A stretch of DNA of 64,000 nt from Arthrobacter echini (GCF_004803505.1 NZ_SSWH01000004.1:62001-126000), one strand, 5' to 3'. Shown: positions 53,981-63,393, numbered from the stretch's first letter. Program-made: numbers and translations. The notes: generated by a model not told the origin, from the letters alone.

Positions 53981-55324
53981 TCAGACCACGGGAGCCTCGG
54001 AGCTGCCCTCCTGCGGCTTGTCCGAGTGCGTCCTGTCGGCCGACGTCTTGTCCGTCAACGGTTCGGGATCGAGAAAGGCCACGGTGATGATCGCGGCGAC
54101 CTGCTGGATCTGCCACGGGCGGGCACCGAGCTCGGCCAGTGCCGCGGAGACGGAATCGAGCGTTATCTCAGCGGGGGGACGCCAGGCGATCCGGCGCAGG
54201 TGGTCCGGGGTCAACAGATTCTCCAGCGGCATACCGAGCGTCCGGGCGCGCTCGGCCACACGCGGGCGGGCGGTCTGGAGCCTGGCTGCGGCCTCCGGGT
54301 CCCTCTCGGGCCACATGCGTGGCGGCGGTGGCGCATTCGTCGGGACGTGGAGCGGCGGCAGCTCGGTCAGCTTCCTCGCCTCGTTGATGGACCGGAGCCA
54401 CCGCGGGGCTTCCCGCTGGGCGGCCCGGCCGTGGAACCCTCTGGTGGCGAGCAGCTGCGGCACGGTGCCGGGCATCGCCTTCGCCGCGGCGATGATCGCG
54501 GCATCCGGGATGAGGCGCCCGGGGGCGACGTCCCGGCGTTGGGCCAGGTCCTCGCGTTCGCACCACATCAGGCGCACGGCAGCGAGTTGGCGTCTGTCCC
54601 TCAGCTTGTGCAGACCCGAGGTCCGACGCCAGGGATCGACCCGCGGTTCTGCCGGGGGAGTCGACCGGATGTGCTCGAACTCTTCCTCCGCGATGGCGAG
54701 CTTGCCGTCCCGGAAGAGCAGTTCGGCCAGCTTGTCGCGCAGTTCCACCAGGACCTCGACGTCGAGCGCTGCGTAGCGGAGCCAGGGTTCGGGCAAGGGC
54801 CGCGTGGACCAGTCGGCGGCGGAGTGCTCCTTCGCCAGGGTGAAGCCGAGCTGGGATTCGACGACCGCGGCGAGACCAACGCGTGGCAGGCCGGCGAGTC
54901 GGGCCGCGAGTTCGGTGTCGAACAGTCTGCTCGGATGCATCCCGAGTTCCGCCAGGCCGGGAAGGTCCTGGTTGGCGGCGTGCAGAACCCATTCGACACC
55001 GTCGAGTGCCTCGCCGATGATGCGCAGGTCCTCGAAGGGTTCGGGATCGATCAGCCAGGTGCCGGCGCCCTCACGCCGGATCTGGACGAGGAAGGCGCGC
55101 TGGCCGTAGCGGAAGCCCGAGGCTCGTTCCGCGTCGACGCCGGCTGCGCCCGTGCCTGCGGCGAGGGCAACTGCCGCCCGTTCCAGACCGGCCCGGGTGT
55201 CGATCACGAACGGCACGCCATCCCGGGGTTCGGCCAGCAGGGGAAGAGCGGGGGTGATGTCGGAATCGACGGCGGCGCCAGTGGGATCGGCGTTGTCCGA
55301 CTGTTCGGAGGTGTGGGCACTCAT
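53981..55324 (-). CDS. rnd: Ribonuclease D with HRDC domain
   Basis: This 3'-5' exoribonuclease of tRNA/rRNA processing has 447 residues. The DEDDy catalytic residues are present: Asp and Glu in AGVDAERASGF, Asp in HAANQDLPGLAEL, and Tyr plus Asp in LRYAALDVEVLVELRD. An HRDC nucleic-acid-binding domain lies at about residues 225-300 (LHKLRDRRQLAAVRLMWCERED). The last 30 residues are acidic and variable. It lies upstream of fadA on the same strand, but the palindrome between suggests separate control. Confidence 0.92.
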   Translation of the reverse strand: MSAHTSEQSDNADPTGAAVDSDITPALPLLAEPRDGVPFVIDTRAGLERAAVALAAGTGAAGVDAERASGFRYGQRAFLVQIRREGAGTWLIDPEPFEDLRIIGEALDGVEWVLHAANQDLPGLAELGMHPSRLFDTELAARLAGLPRVGLAAVVESQLGFTLAKEHSAADWSTRPLPEPWLRYAALDVEVLVELRDKLAELLFRDGKLAIAEEEFEHIRSTPPAEPRVDPWRRTSGLHKLRDRRQLAAVRLMWCEREDLAQRRDVAPGRLIPDAAIIAAAKAMPGTVPQLLATRGFHGRAAQREAPRWLRSINEARKLTELPPLHVPTNAPPPPRMWPERDPEAAARLQTARPRVAERARTLGMPLENLLTPDHLRRIAWRPPAEITLDSVSAALAELGARPWQIQQVAAIITVAFLDPEPLTDKTSADRTHSDKPQEGSSEAPVV

Positions 55325-55398
55325 GGTCGTTGCAGTCTATCCCCGTCGCTCCGGAGCCGGTCCGGCGGCGCAGGACGCTCGCACCGGCCCCCCGGGTA

Positions 55399-57258
55399 CT
55401 ACTGCCGCGTGGATCCCGAAGCGACCGGTGGGGGTGGATTCACCTCGGACGTGGCGCCCAGGGCGGGGTGTGCCTCTCCGGCGTTCGTGGGTACGACGGG
55501 TGCATCGGGCGCCGGCTCCGTGGGAGCAGTCACGGCTGAACGGCGCTTCTTCCGGCCGCGCCTGCTTCCGCGCCCGTAGACGAGGTACATGGTCAGGCCC
55601 ATCACGATCATGAGCAGCACGGTGTACACGAAGGTGTTGGCGACGGCATTGACGTCCGCGCCGCCCTCGGTGTTGGCCTTGATCTGCAGGCCGAGGGGTT
55701 GGTAGAGCGGGTGGGCGAGGAAGACCGCGGTGTCGTAGTCGTCGAGCTGGCTGTTGAAGTTCAGCGCGGCGATCGCCGCAGCCGTCGGCAGGACCGCCGG
55801 CAGCAGGATCCGGCGGAACGTGTACAGGGCTCCCGCTCCCATGATCGTCGCCGCCTCCTCCATGGACTCGTTGACCGAGGAGAACGCGGCCTTGAGCATG
55901 CGCAGGGTGAACGGGATCTTCACGACGACGAAGGCGACGAGGAGGATCACCGTCGTCCCGCTGAGCACGGCTCCCCCAAGGAGCGGACTGGGTTCGTCGT
56001 ACGTCATGACGAGTCCCAGGGCGATCATGGCGGCGGGAAGGATCCAGGGGATGTGCAGCAGGTACTCGAACGTGGTCGTGAGCCCCGTGCGGTACTTCTG
56101 GATGATCCGGGTGACGAACAGGAGACCGCCGACCGTGATGATCGCGGACAGGCCGCTGTAGACGATGCTCACGATGAACGGTCGCAGGACCGATCCCTGC
56201 GAGAGGACGCGCGTGTAGTTCTCGAGGGTGAAGCGGTCCGGGGAGAGCACGCCGGCACTGATCGACGCACTGTCCATGAAGGAGTACAGGAAGATCAAGA
56301 CCAGGGGCGAGATGTAGATGACGAAGAGGACGTAGGCCACCACGTGGACGACGACGTTCACCACCGGGTTGGAGATGCGCTGCTTCTGCAGGGGGGCTGC
56401 GACCCTGGCGACTGTGTGGTAGGTTCCGCCGCGCTCGAGCCTGGACATGATGGCGAGCATGATGATGGTCGCCGCGCCGAGGACGAGAGCCAGCAGGGCA
56501 GCGATGTCGCGTGAGGACGAGCTGTTGGCGAAGGTCAGGATGATGGGCGTGATGGTCTGGAAGTCCTCTCCGCCCAGCACCTGCGGCGCACTCAGGGCAC
56601 CGAGCCCGACGAGGAAGGAAAGGATGGTGACCGCGAACAGGGTCGGTTTGAGGACGGGGAGCACCACTCTGCGCAGGATCGTCCAGTCCGACGCGCCCAT
56701 GTTCCGCGCGGCCTCGATGGTCTGGAAGTCCACGTCGCGGATCGCGTTCCCGAGGAAGAGGAGGTGGTTGGTGGTCGAGGCCAGGGTCATGACGAAGAGG
56801 ACCGCGAAGAAACCGCTGAACCAGTCCCTGTCCAGACCGGGGAAGTAGGGCGCGATCAGCTCCGTGACGATGCCGTCCGACCCGTAGATGAACTTGTAGC
56901 CCGCGGCCAGGACGATCCCGCCGAACAGGAAAGTGGTCGCGTAGCCGAGCCAGAGGATCCGCGAGCCCCGGATCCGGAAGTACTGGGTCACCAGGACGAC
57001 GAAGATCCCCACGACGTTCACGGTGATCGAGAGCACCACTGCGAGGAGGAAGCTGTTGGCCAGCGACCTCATGGCCCGGTCCGAGGACAGGAGGCGCTCC
57101 ACGGCGCGCCCGGTGAACTCCCCGCCGGGGAAGAAGGTCTCGGCGAGCAGATTCAGATTCGGCCAGAGCAGGAATGCGGCACTGAACCAGGTGAGGATGA
57201 TCAGGGTGACCACCACGAGCGGAGACCTCAACATCCGCGAGGCTGAGCGGGTCCTCAT
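55399..57258 (-). CDS. ABC transporter permease, two-domain Fbp type
   Basis: This 619-residue permease with about 12 helices consists of two fused membrane domains, as in FbpB/AfuB iron transporters. Each half has an EAA loop: EAARNMGASDWTILRRVVLP in the first and EAATIMGAGALYTFRRILLP in the second. The C-terminal about 50 residues are a basic then Pro-rich cytoplasmic tail (RGSRRGRKKRR). Its start overlaps the ATPase stop by 4 bases (ATGA). Substrate: ferric ion by family, but related systems carry thiamine or phosphonates. Confidence 0.9.
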   Translation of the reverse strand: MRTRSASRMLRSPLVVVTLIILTWFSAAFLLWPNLNLLAETFFPGGEFTGRAVERLLSSDRAMRSLANSFLLAVVLSITVNVVGIFVVLVTQYFRIRGSRILWLGYATTFLFGGIVLAAGYKFIYGSDGIVTELIAPYFPGLDRDWFSGFFAVLFVMTLASTTNHLLFLGNAIRDVDFQTIEAARNMGASDWTILRRVVLPVLKPTLFAVTILSFLVGLGALSAPQVLGGEDFQTITPIILTFANSSSSRDIAALLALVLGAATIIMLAIMSRLERGGTYHTVARVAAPLQKQRISNPVVNVVVHVVAYVLFVIYISPLVLIFLYSFMDSASISAGVLSPDRFTLENYTRVLSQGSVLRPFIVSIVYSGLSAIITVGGLLFVTRIIQKYRTGLTTTFEYLLHIPWILPAAMIALGLVMTYDEPSPLLGGAVLSGTTVILLVAFVVVKIPFTLRMLKAAFSSVNESMEEAATIMGAGALYTFRRILLPAVLPTAAAIAALNFNSQLDDYDTAVFLAHPLYQPLGLQIKANTEGGADVNAVANTFVYTVLLMIVMGLTMYLVYGRGSRRGRKKRRSAVTAPTEPAPDAPVVPTNAGEAHPALGATSEVNPPPPVASGSTRQ

Positions 57259-58310
57259 GCGGTGGCCTGATACTGCAGGACATGCGCGGGATCGACGCGC
57301 AGGTGCACCGGGTGGCCGATGTCCAGTGTGGACGCCCCGATCTCCTTCACCAGGACCTTCACGTCGGAGTCGTGGCTCCGCACGGTGTACCGGCTGTGCT
57401 GCCCGTGGTAGCTCCGCGCGACGATCCGGCCCTCGAGCGAGACCGTGCTTCCGGCCGGATCCCGCTGCTGGGCACCTGTCGGTGCGCCGGCGCGGTCCTC
57501 GAGGAGAACTTTCTCCACCCGCAGATACGAGAGCCGGGATGGGTCCAGCCGCGAAGGGGAGTGGTCCGTGAGACGGGAGACGAGCTCGGGACCGAGTTTG
57601 GTGCTGTCCCCGATGAACGTGCAGACGAACTCGGTGGCGGACTTCTCGTAGATCTCCTGCGGCGTGCCGATCTGTTCCACCCGGCCCCTGTTGAAGACCG
57701 CGATGCGGTCGCTCATGGTCAGCGCCTCGTCCTGATCGTGTGTGACGTAGACTGTGGTGATCCCCGACTGCACCTGGAGGTCCTTGAGTTCCACGCGGAG
57801 CTGCTGCCTGAGCTTCGCGTCCAGGTTGGACAGCGGCTCGTCCAGCAGGAGGATCTTGGGCTTGAGGACCAGCGCCCGCGCGATGGCGACCCTCTGCTGC
57901 TGCCCGCCCGAGAGGTCGGCGACGTTCTTGTCCAGCTGGTCGTCGGAAAGGTCCACGCGCCGGGCGATGTCGGTCACGAGCGTGCGCCGCTCGTCCGCGC
58001 TCGTCCTGCGCACTTTCAGCCCGAAGGCGATGTTCTCCCTGACGCTCATCGAGGGGAAGAGCGCATAGTTCTGGAAGACCATGCCCACACCGCGCTTGTC
58101 GCTCGGCAATGTCGTGACGGCCCTGCCGTCGATGTAGATATCGCCCGAGGTCGGGCTCACCAGGCCCGAGAGGGTTCGCAGGGCTGTCGTCTTGCCACAG
58201 CCCGACGGACCGAGCAGCGTGAAGAACTCGCCCTCCGACACGTCCAGATCCAGCTCGCTGATGGCGGTGACGTCGTCGAAGACGACCTTGATGTTGTCGA
58301 AGCGGATCAT
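57255..58310 (-). CDS. ABC transporter ATP-binding protein, Fbp/Pot type
   Basis: This 351-residue ATPase energises the adjacent permease. Walker A GPSGCGKTT, Q-loop FQNYALFPSMSV, signature LSGGQQQRVAIARAL and Walker B ILLLDEPLSNLD are intact, with the H-loop THDQDEAL. The last about 100 residues form a TOBE-type domain. ATG 58310 was chosen because MIRFDNIKVVFDDVTA matches the family start. The binding-protein gene lies 35 bases upstream in the same operon. Confidence 0.93.
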   Translation of the reverse strand: MIRFDNIKVVFDDVTAISELDLDVSEGEFFTLLGPSGCGKTTALRTLSGLVSPTSGDIYIDGRAVTTLPSDKRGVGMVFQNYALFPSMSVRENIAFGLKVRRTSADERRTLVTDIARRVDLSDDQLDKNVADLSGGQQQRVAIARALVLKPKILLLDEPLSNLDAKLRQQLRVELKDLQVQSGITTVYVTHDQDEALTMSDRIAVFNRGRVEQIGTPQEIYEKSATEFVCTFIGDSTKLGPELVSRLTDHSPSRLDPSRLSYLRVEKVLLEDRAGAPTGAQQRDPAGSTVSLEGRIVARSYHGQHSRYTVRSHDSDVKVLVKEIGASTLDIGHPVHLRVDPAHVLQYQATA

Positions 58311-58345
58311 GGTGCGGTCCTTCCGAAGCAGCGTGTGACGGGCCG

Positions 58346-59404
58346 CTACGGCATGTACTCGAGTTCGATCTTCTCGACCCATGAGTCGAGATTCTCCTGG
58401 ACGAAGCCGTAGTCGATGTCCTGCCGGGTGAACTGCTCGTTGAACTCGATCACCTCCGGTGGCGCCTGCTCGAGGGCCACCTCGTTGACCGGAAGAGCAT
58501 CGAACTCCGCAGCCCAGCGGCCCTGGACGTCGCCGCTGCCGAACCAGTCGATGAACTCCTTCGCGGTGTCCTGGTTGTCGGATCCCCTCACCACGGCCAC
58601 CTGCTCGACGGCGTAGGGGACGCCGACCTCGGGACTGACCACTCCTGCTGTCACATCGTAGGCCTCCTCCCGTCCGGGAATGGAGGAGGAGGGCATCTGG
58701 CCGAGGTCCACGTCACCCTCGGCGAACCGCGCGAAGAGATCCACGTCCTTCTCGGCCGGAACACCGTTCTGGAAGTACTGCTCGATCTGCTGCCAGCCCT
58801 CGTCGCTCACACCGAGATCGCCGTTCTCGTCCTGATAGCGGCTGAGGATGCCGGCCATCACGAGCTGCGTCGTCGCACCGGCCATGCTGCTGGCCCGCTC
58901 GTACCGGTCGCTGTACCGATCGTCGGTCCACAGATCGGGCCAGTCCTCGGGGGCCTCGGAGACCGCGTCCTCGTTGTACGTCAGGACGATGGCCTGCTGG
59001 ACCAATGGCCAGTACGCCTTGTCGTCGTCCGGATCGGCGAGGGTCTCGTCCACCTCACCGGACCATGCGGGTGTGTAGGGCTCGAGCACGTCCTCGCTCT
59101 TGAGCTGTTCGTAGTACACGTTGTTCAATCCGAAGACCACGTCCGCGATCGGATTGTTCCGCTCCGCGATCAGCTTGTTCGTCGCATCCGCACCACCGGC
59201 GCCGACGATCTCGATGTCGAAGCCCTCCGCCTCCGCTTCGGCCTGGAGCCATTCGCCCCGGCCCTCGGAATCCGAGTTCGTGTAGACGATGAGCGGTTCA
59301 CCGGCTTCGTCGTTGGCACCGGCCCCGTCGGAGGATCCGCCGCAGGCGGTGAAGAGGAAGGCTGCGGATGTCGCGAGCGCGATACTCATGAATTTTCTGG
59401 ACAA
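58346..59404 (-). CDS. ABC transporter substrate-binding lipoprotein (iron/thiamine/phosphonate group)
   Basis: This secreted lipoprotein has a signal peptide LSRKFMSIALATSAAFLFTACGGSS with the lipidated Cys in FTACGG, and a mature protein starting LIVYTNSDSEGRGEWLQAEAE of the bacterial solute-binding family 1/6. I start at a TTG at 59404, since it supplies the Arg-Lys n-region; the ATG at 59389 gives no positive charge. The length of about 352 residues fits FbpA/PhnS/ThiB relatives. The twin tyrosines of FbpA are not evident, so iron is not assured. It is the first gene of the operon; no iron-box is visible upstream. Confidence 0.85.
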   Translation of the reverse strand: MSRKFMSIALATSAAFLFTACGGSSDGAGANDEAGEPLIVYTNSDSEGRGEWLQAEAEAEGFDIEIVGAGGADATNKLIAERNNPIADVVFGLNNVYYEQLKSEDVLEPYTPAWSGEVDETLADPDDDKAYWPLVQQAIVLTYNEDAVSEAPEDWPDLWTDDRYSDRYERASSMAGATTQLVMAGILSRYQDENGDLGVSDEGWQQIEQYFQNGVPAEKDVDLFARFAEGDVDLGQMPSSSIPGREEAYDVTAGVVSPEVGVPYAVEQVAVVRGSDNQDTAKEFIDWFGSGDVQGRWAAEFDALPVNEVALEQAPPEVIEFNEQFTRQDIDYGFVQENLDSWVEKIELEYMP

Positions 59405-59523
59405 CGCGGGGCTCGATTCCCTAGTAGCAACACTGCTTGCACCAACATCGCACACAATCGGCTTCTGCGCCCGCTTTTTCTGCCATGAATCCGCGTCGGT
59501 CCTGTCGCCCGGCAGCAGCGCCG

Positions 59524-59549
59524 CCTGCCCGCCCGAGGACGCGGGCAGG
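59524..59549 (-). terminator. Hairpin after ltaE
   Basis: An 8-bp stem (59524-59531 with 59542-59549) lies 2 bases beyond the ltaE stop codon. No T tract follows. Confidence 0.55.
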
Positions 59550-59551
59550 TG

Positions 59552-60655
59552 TCAGGCCGCGGCTTCCCTGCGGATCGCCTCGACGAACCTGTCGACGTCG
59601 TCCTCCGTGGTGTCGAACGAGCACATCCAGCGCACCTCTCCCGCGGCCTGGTCCCAGTCGTAGAACCGGAAACTCTCGCGGATGCGCTCTGCCGCGCCCG
59701 GTGGGAGGATCGCGAAGACGGCGTTCGCCGTCGTCTCCTGGGTCAGCGTCACACCCTTGATCCCGCGGACCCCCTCGGTCAACCGGGCGGCCATGGCATT
59801 GGCGTGCGACGCCGAGCGCAGCCACAGATCGCCCTCGAGGAGGGCGATCAGCTGGGCGGAGAGGAAACGCATCTTCGAGGCGAGCTGCATGTTGAGCTTG
59901 CGCAGGTAGTCCAGCCCGGTCGAAGCCTCCGGGTTGAGCACGACGACGCACTCGCCGAACATGAGGCCGTTCTTCGTACCGCCGAAGGAGAGGATGTCCA
60001 CCCCGGCGTCCCGGGTGAAGGCCCGCAGCGGCTCACCGAGGGCGGCAGCGGCATTGGCGAGGCGTGCGCCGTCCATGTGGACTGTCATGCCCCTGGCATG
60101 GCAGTGGTCGGCGATGGCTTTGATCTCGGCCACCGAGTACAGCGTGCCGAGCTCGGTGGTCTGGGTGATGGACACCGCCAAGGGCTGGGCGCGGTGTTGA
60201 TCTCCCCAGCCCCACGCTTCCCGGTCGATGAGTGCCGGGGTCAGCTTCCCGTCCGGCGTCGGGACGGTGAGCAGTTTGATACCGCCCACGCGCTCGGGTG
60301 CGGCGTTCTCGTCCACATTGATGTGGGCGGACTGCGGGCAGATGACAGCACCCCAGCGCGGCAGGAGCGACTGCAGGGAGAGCACGTTGGCGCCGGTGCC
60401 GTTGAAGACGGGGAAGATGGAGATGCCCTCGCCGAAGTGGTGCTCCATCACCTCCAGCAGCCGGGCCGTGTACTGGTCCTCGCCGTAGGCCACCTGGTGC
60501 CCCTCGTTCGCAGCAGCCAGCGCCGTGAGTATCTCGGGATGCACACCCGAGTAGTTGTCGGATGCGAAGCTGCGCAGGGTGCGGTCATGCAGGGCAGCAG
60601 GGGCCTGGTTCGCAGCGGAAGCATCCGCAGCGGATAGATCTAGAGTGTCGGTCAC
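59552..60655 (-). CDS. ltaE: Low-specificity L-threonine aldolase
   Basis: This PLP enzyme splits threonine or allo-threonine into glycine and acetaldehyde. The 367-residue protein has the PLP lysine in ILSFGGTKNGLMFGECVV, the cofactor Asp in MTVHMDGARLANAAAALG and the N-terminal FASDNYSGVHPEIL typical of the family. The length is a little above the usual 330-350 because of an Ala-rich N-terminus of about 25 residues. The SDR gene lies 18 bases upstream on the same strand and may be cotranscribed. Confidence 0.93.
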   Translation of the reverse strand: MTDTLDLSAADASAANQAPAALHDRTLRSFASDNYSGVHPEILTALAAANEGHQVAYGEDQYTARLLEVMEHHFGEGISIFPVFNGTGANVLSLQSLLPRWGAVICPQSAHINVDENAAPERVGGIKLLTVPTPDGKLTPALIDREAWGWGDQHRAQPLAVSITQTTELGTLYSVAEIKAIADHCHARGMTVHMDGARLANAAAALGEPLRAFTRDAGVDILSFGGTKNGLMFGECVVVLNPEASTGLDYLRKLNMQLASKMRFLSAQLIALLEGDLWLRSASHANAMAARLTEGVRGIKGVTLTQETTANAVFAILPPGAAERIRESFRFYDWDQAAGEVRWMCSFDTTEDDVDRFVEAIRREAAA

Positions 60656-60673
60656 GGGATCATTATCCCCGAT

Positions 60674-61381
60674 CTAACCCTGCGCGGCGTCGATGCGGGC
60701 GCCGTTGACCTCGTCGGCCGGAGAATCCAGAAGGGAGGTGAGAGTCTCCGCGAGGTCATCGACGTGCGTGAACCCGGGGAAGGACCGCTCCGGATGCTCG
60801 GCCCGCATGGCGTCGTCCACCAGCGCCTTCACCACGATCGCGGTGGACGCTGCGTCGACGCCGTCCTTCGTGAAGCCCTGCGCCACGGCCTGCAGCCACG
60901 CGTCGACCGATGCCTTGACCGCCGCGTAGGAGGCGGCCGCCGCCGTCGGCGCAGCGACCGCCGTCGCGGAGACCGCGGCGAGCCTGCCGCCTCGTTCTGC
61001 AAGCTGGTCGTAGAACGCCCGGCTGGTGTTGAACAGGGTGACGAACACCGAGCTGTGGAGGAACCCGTAGTCCTCCGCGGTCTGGGTGGTGATGCCCTTG
61101 CTGCCGCGCCATCCGCCCACGAGGTGGAAGAGCCCGTCGGCACCCCCGTGCTCCTCGCGCACCTGGTCGGCGAGTGCGATGACGGCGGCCTCGTCCGTCA
61201 GATCGCACACGCGGCGGTGCACGTCATCGAGCCCCGCGTAGGCCGCAGCCAGACGACCGGCGTCCGAGCCGATGGCGACCACCGTCACGCCGTCGCGTAG
61301 CAGGCGGCGGCTGAGTGCGGTCCCCGAGGCGCTCGTGGCCCCGGCGACGACCACCGTCCGGCCTTCCTCCGAGGCACTCAT
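60674..61381 (-). CDS. SDR family oxidoreductase coupled to the DUF6421 gene
   Basis: This 235-residue short-chain dehydrogenase has the cofactor motif TVVVAGATSASGTALSRRLL, in which the usual T-G-x-x-x-G-I-G is changed to A-G-A-T-S-A-S-G, plus GLFHLVGGWRG where the N-N-A-G motif would be. The catalytic Ser and Y-A-A-V-K are kept (VSATAVAA, ASYAAVKAS). It overlaps the DUF6421-type gene by 4 bases (ATGA). The deviating N-terminal motifs place it in a divergent SDR subfamily; activity is not certain. Confidence 0.82.
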   Translation of the reverse strand: MSASEEGRTVVVAGATSASGTALSRRLLRDGVTVVAIGSDAGRLAAAYAGLDDVHRRVCDLTDEAAVIALADQVREEHGGADGLFHLVGGWRGSKGITTQTAEDYGFLHSSVFVTLFNTSRAFYDQLAERGGRLAAVSATAVAAPTAAAASYAAVKASVDAWLQAVAQGFTKDGVDAASTAIVVKALVDDAMRAEHPERSFPGFTHVDDLAETLTSLLDSPADEVNGARIDAAQG

Positions 61382-62742
61382 GCGGACTCCGCCGTGATGC
61401 CCGCGGTGGACTCGATGACCGGCTTCATCTTGCGATCCAGCGCCTCGAAGAACATGGAGAGCGGGAACTCGTCGTCGAGCACGGCGTCCGTGAGTGCCCG
61501 CGGCGGGCCGGTGAGATCGAGTGCGTCCGCGCCCTTCGCCCAGACCGAGGCCGGGTGTGGCGTGACGGTGGCCGAGACGAGATCGTACGCCGCGAGCCAG
61601 TGGGCGATTTTCGGCCGGTCGATGGAGCGCCAGTACAGCTGCTCGATCTGCTCGCCGAGGGCGACGACGACGTCGGCCGCCTCGTCCCAGTCGATGGTCA
61701 GTTTGGTGTCGGTCCAGTGCAGTACGCGGTGCTGGTGCATCCAGGCGAACAGGAGCTGACCTCCCAGACCGTCGTAGTTGCGGACGCGGCTGCCCGTGAT
61801 GCTGAAGCGGAAGATGCGGTCGAAGATGACCGCGTACTGCACGAGCTTCGCGTGCCGGCGCGCCTCGGGGGAGGCGTCGTCGTCCTTCTCGATCTTCACC
61901 GATTCGCGGAACGCCGTGAGATCGCAGCGCAGTTCCTCGAGGGAGTAGAGGAAGAACGGCATGCGCTGCTTGATCATGAAGGGGTCGAAGGGCAGGTCTC
62001 CGCGCATGTGGGTGCGGTCGTGGATGAGGTCCCACATCACGAAGGTCTCCTCGGTGAGCTGCTGGTCCGCGAGGAGTTCCAGGGCGTCGGCGGGCAGGTC
62101 CAGCCGGGTGATGTCGGCCGCAGCCCTGACCACGCGGCGGAACCGTGCGGCTTCGCGGTCGGCGAAGATGGCGCCCCAAGTGAACGTCGGCGTGGAGCTG
62201 ACGGCGACGGTCTCGGGGAACAGGACCGCCGAGTTGGTGTCGTAGCCCTCGGTGAAGTCGAGGAAGCGGATGGGGACGAACAGGGCATTGGAGTAGTCGC
62301 CGGCCTCGAGCTCGGCGATGAACTCCGGCCACAGCACCTCGATGAGCACGGCTTCGACGAATCTGTCGGTGCTGCCGTTCTGCGTGTACATGGGGAAGAT
62401 GACGAGGTGCTGGAGTCCGTCGGTGCGGTGCTGCTGTGGTTGGAAGGCCAGCAGCGGCTCCAGGAAGTCTGGCACCGCGAACGCGCTGGTACGCCAAGCC
62501 TCGAAAGCGGTCACGGTGCGCTCGAGGTATTCGGCATCGTGGGGGAAGAGGGGTGCCAGATCCTGTACTGCCGCGGTGATGGCGCTTGTCAGCTCAGCCG
62601 CCCTGGCGTGGTGTTCCGGTTCGGGGATGGAGCCGTCCTTGACCTGCAGCTGACGCAGTTCGTGCACTGTCGTCTTCAGCGTCAGCCAGGCCTGCGTGGT
62701 CTGGGGGTCGTTCTGAACCTGGTCCAGCGTGGTGACAGTCAT
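61378..62742 (-). CDS. DUF6421 family protein, uncharacterised
   Basis: This 454-residue soluble protein has no signal peptide or membrane segment. I recognise the sequence as the actinobacterial DUF6421 type; it has no known function. The most conserved-looking part is WDLIHDRTHMRGDLPFDPFM at about residues 235-255, followed by YSLEELRCDLTAFRESV and FAWMHQHRVLHW. The H-D-x-x-H string with later Glu/Asp residues could form a metal site. The downstream SDR is translationally coupled. The start ATG has GGAGGAAG upstream. Confidence 0.75.
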   Translation of the reverse strand: MTVTTLDQVQNDPQTTQAWLTLKTTVHELRQLQVKDGSIPEPEHHARAAELTSAITAAVQDLAPLFPHDAEYLERTVTAFEAWRTSAFAVPDFLEPLLAFQPQQHRTDGLQHLVIFPMYTQNGSTDRFVEAVLIEVLWPEFIAELEAGDYSNALFVPIRFLDFTEGYDTNSAVLFPETVAVSSTPTFTWGAIFADREAARFRRVVRAAADITRLDLPADALELLADQQLTEETFVMWDLIHDRTHMRGDLPFDPFMIKQRMPFFLYSLEELRCDLTAFRESVKIEKDDDASPEARRHAKLVQYAVIFDRIFRFSITGSRVRNYDGLGGQLLFAWMHQHRVLHWTDTKLTIDWDEAADVVVALGEQIEQLYWRSIDRPKIAHWLAAYDLVSATVTPHPASVWAKGADALDLTGPPRALTDAVLDDEFPLSMFFEALDRKMKPVIESTAGITAESA

Positions 62743-62798
62743 GGGTTCTGCTTCCTCCGGGATGCCGTCGTCGATCGTTGAACCGAGCGTAGCAACCC

Positions 62799-62810
62799 AG
62801 TAGATCTACT
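62799..62810 (-). promoter_or_regulatory. 12-base palindrome in the DUF6421 promoter region
   Basis: AGTAGATCTACT is a perfect palindrome 57 bases upstream of the DUF6421-type start, in an AT-richer stretch that includes TATAAG on the minus strand. It may be an operator; the evidence is symmetry and position only. Confidence 0.35.
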
Positions 62811-62896
62811 TATACTCGGATGCTCCTCCTTAAAGCATTGCTTATCCTCGATGAGCCAGACCAGCGTCAGTGGATCAGCGTCTCTGGCGCAGCACA

Positions 62897-62928
62897 GGAA
62901 AGGGCCGACCTGCAGGCCGGCCCTTTCC
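62897..62928 (-). terminator. Terminator after msrB
   Basis: An 11-bp perfect stem (62897-62907 with 62918-62928) with a 10-base loop lies 25 bases beyond the msrB stop and separates it from the DUF6421 operon. Confidence 0.75.
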
Positions 62929-62953
62929 TTCGGTCCTCTCGAGGCTCCTGGCG

Positions 62954-63379
62954 CTACTTCGCCTCGACGAGCTTCATCGAGATGGAGTTGATGCAGAAAC
63001 GCTGGTCCGTCGGGGTGTCGAAGCCCTCGCCCTTGAAGAGGTGCCCGAGGTGGGAGTCGCAGCGTGCGCAGCGCACCTCGATACGCTCCATGCCGAGCGA
63101 ACGGTCGTGGAGGTAGCGGACCTTGTCCTCCGCCAGCGGGGCCCAGAAGGAAGGCCAGCCGCAGTGCGAGTCGAACTTCTCGTTGCTGGTGAACAGCTCA
63201 GCACCGCACGCGCGGCACTCGTAGGTCCCGGCGGTCTTCTCGTCGTAGTACTCGCCCGTGTAGGGGCGTTCTGTCCCGGCCTTGCGCAGCACCTGGAACT
63301 CCTGCGGCGATAGCTCCTCACGCCACTCGTCGTCGGACTTCTGGATCTGCGGCCGGTAGGTTTCTGATTCTGTAGTCAT
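62954..63379 (-). CDS. msrB: Peptide-methionine (R)-S-oxide reductase
   Basis: It repairs R-methionine sulfoxide in proteins. The 141-residue protein has the two zinc CxxC pairs (CRACGAELF and [12 protein letters not shown]), the [14 protein letters not shown] loop and the catalytic Cys in [12 protein letters not shown]. All residues of a zinc-containing MsrB are in place, and the resolving Cys candidate is the one in HCGWPSF. No msrA is nearby. Confidence 0.96.
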   Translation of the reverse strand: MTTESETYRPQIQKSDDEWREELSPQEFQVLRKAGTERPYTGEYYDEKTAGTYECRACGAELFTSNEKFDSHCGWPSFWAPLAEDKVRYLHDRSLGMERIEVRCARCDSHLGHLFKGEGFDTPTDQRFCINSISMKLVEAK

Positions 63380-63393
63380 ACCTTCTACAACGC

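Noticed and set aside
59405-59551. Iron-regulator (DmdR/Fur) box upstream of the Fbp-type operon
   Set aside because: No T-T-A-G-G-x-x-A-G-G-C-T palindrome is present; the promoter shows only a weak TTGGTG / TAGGGA pair.
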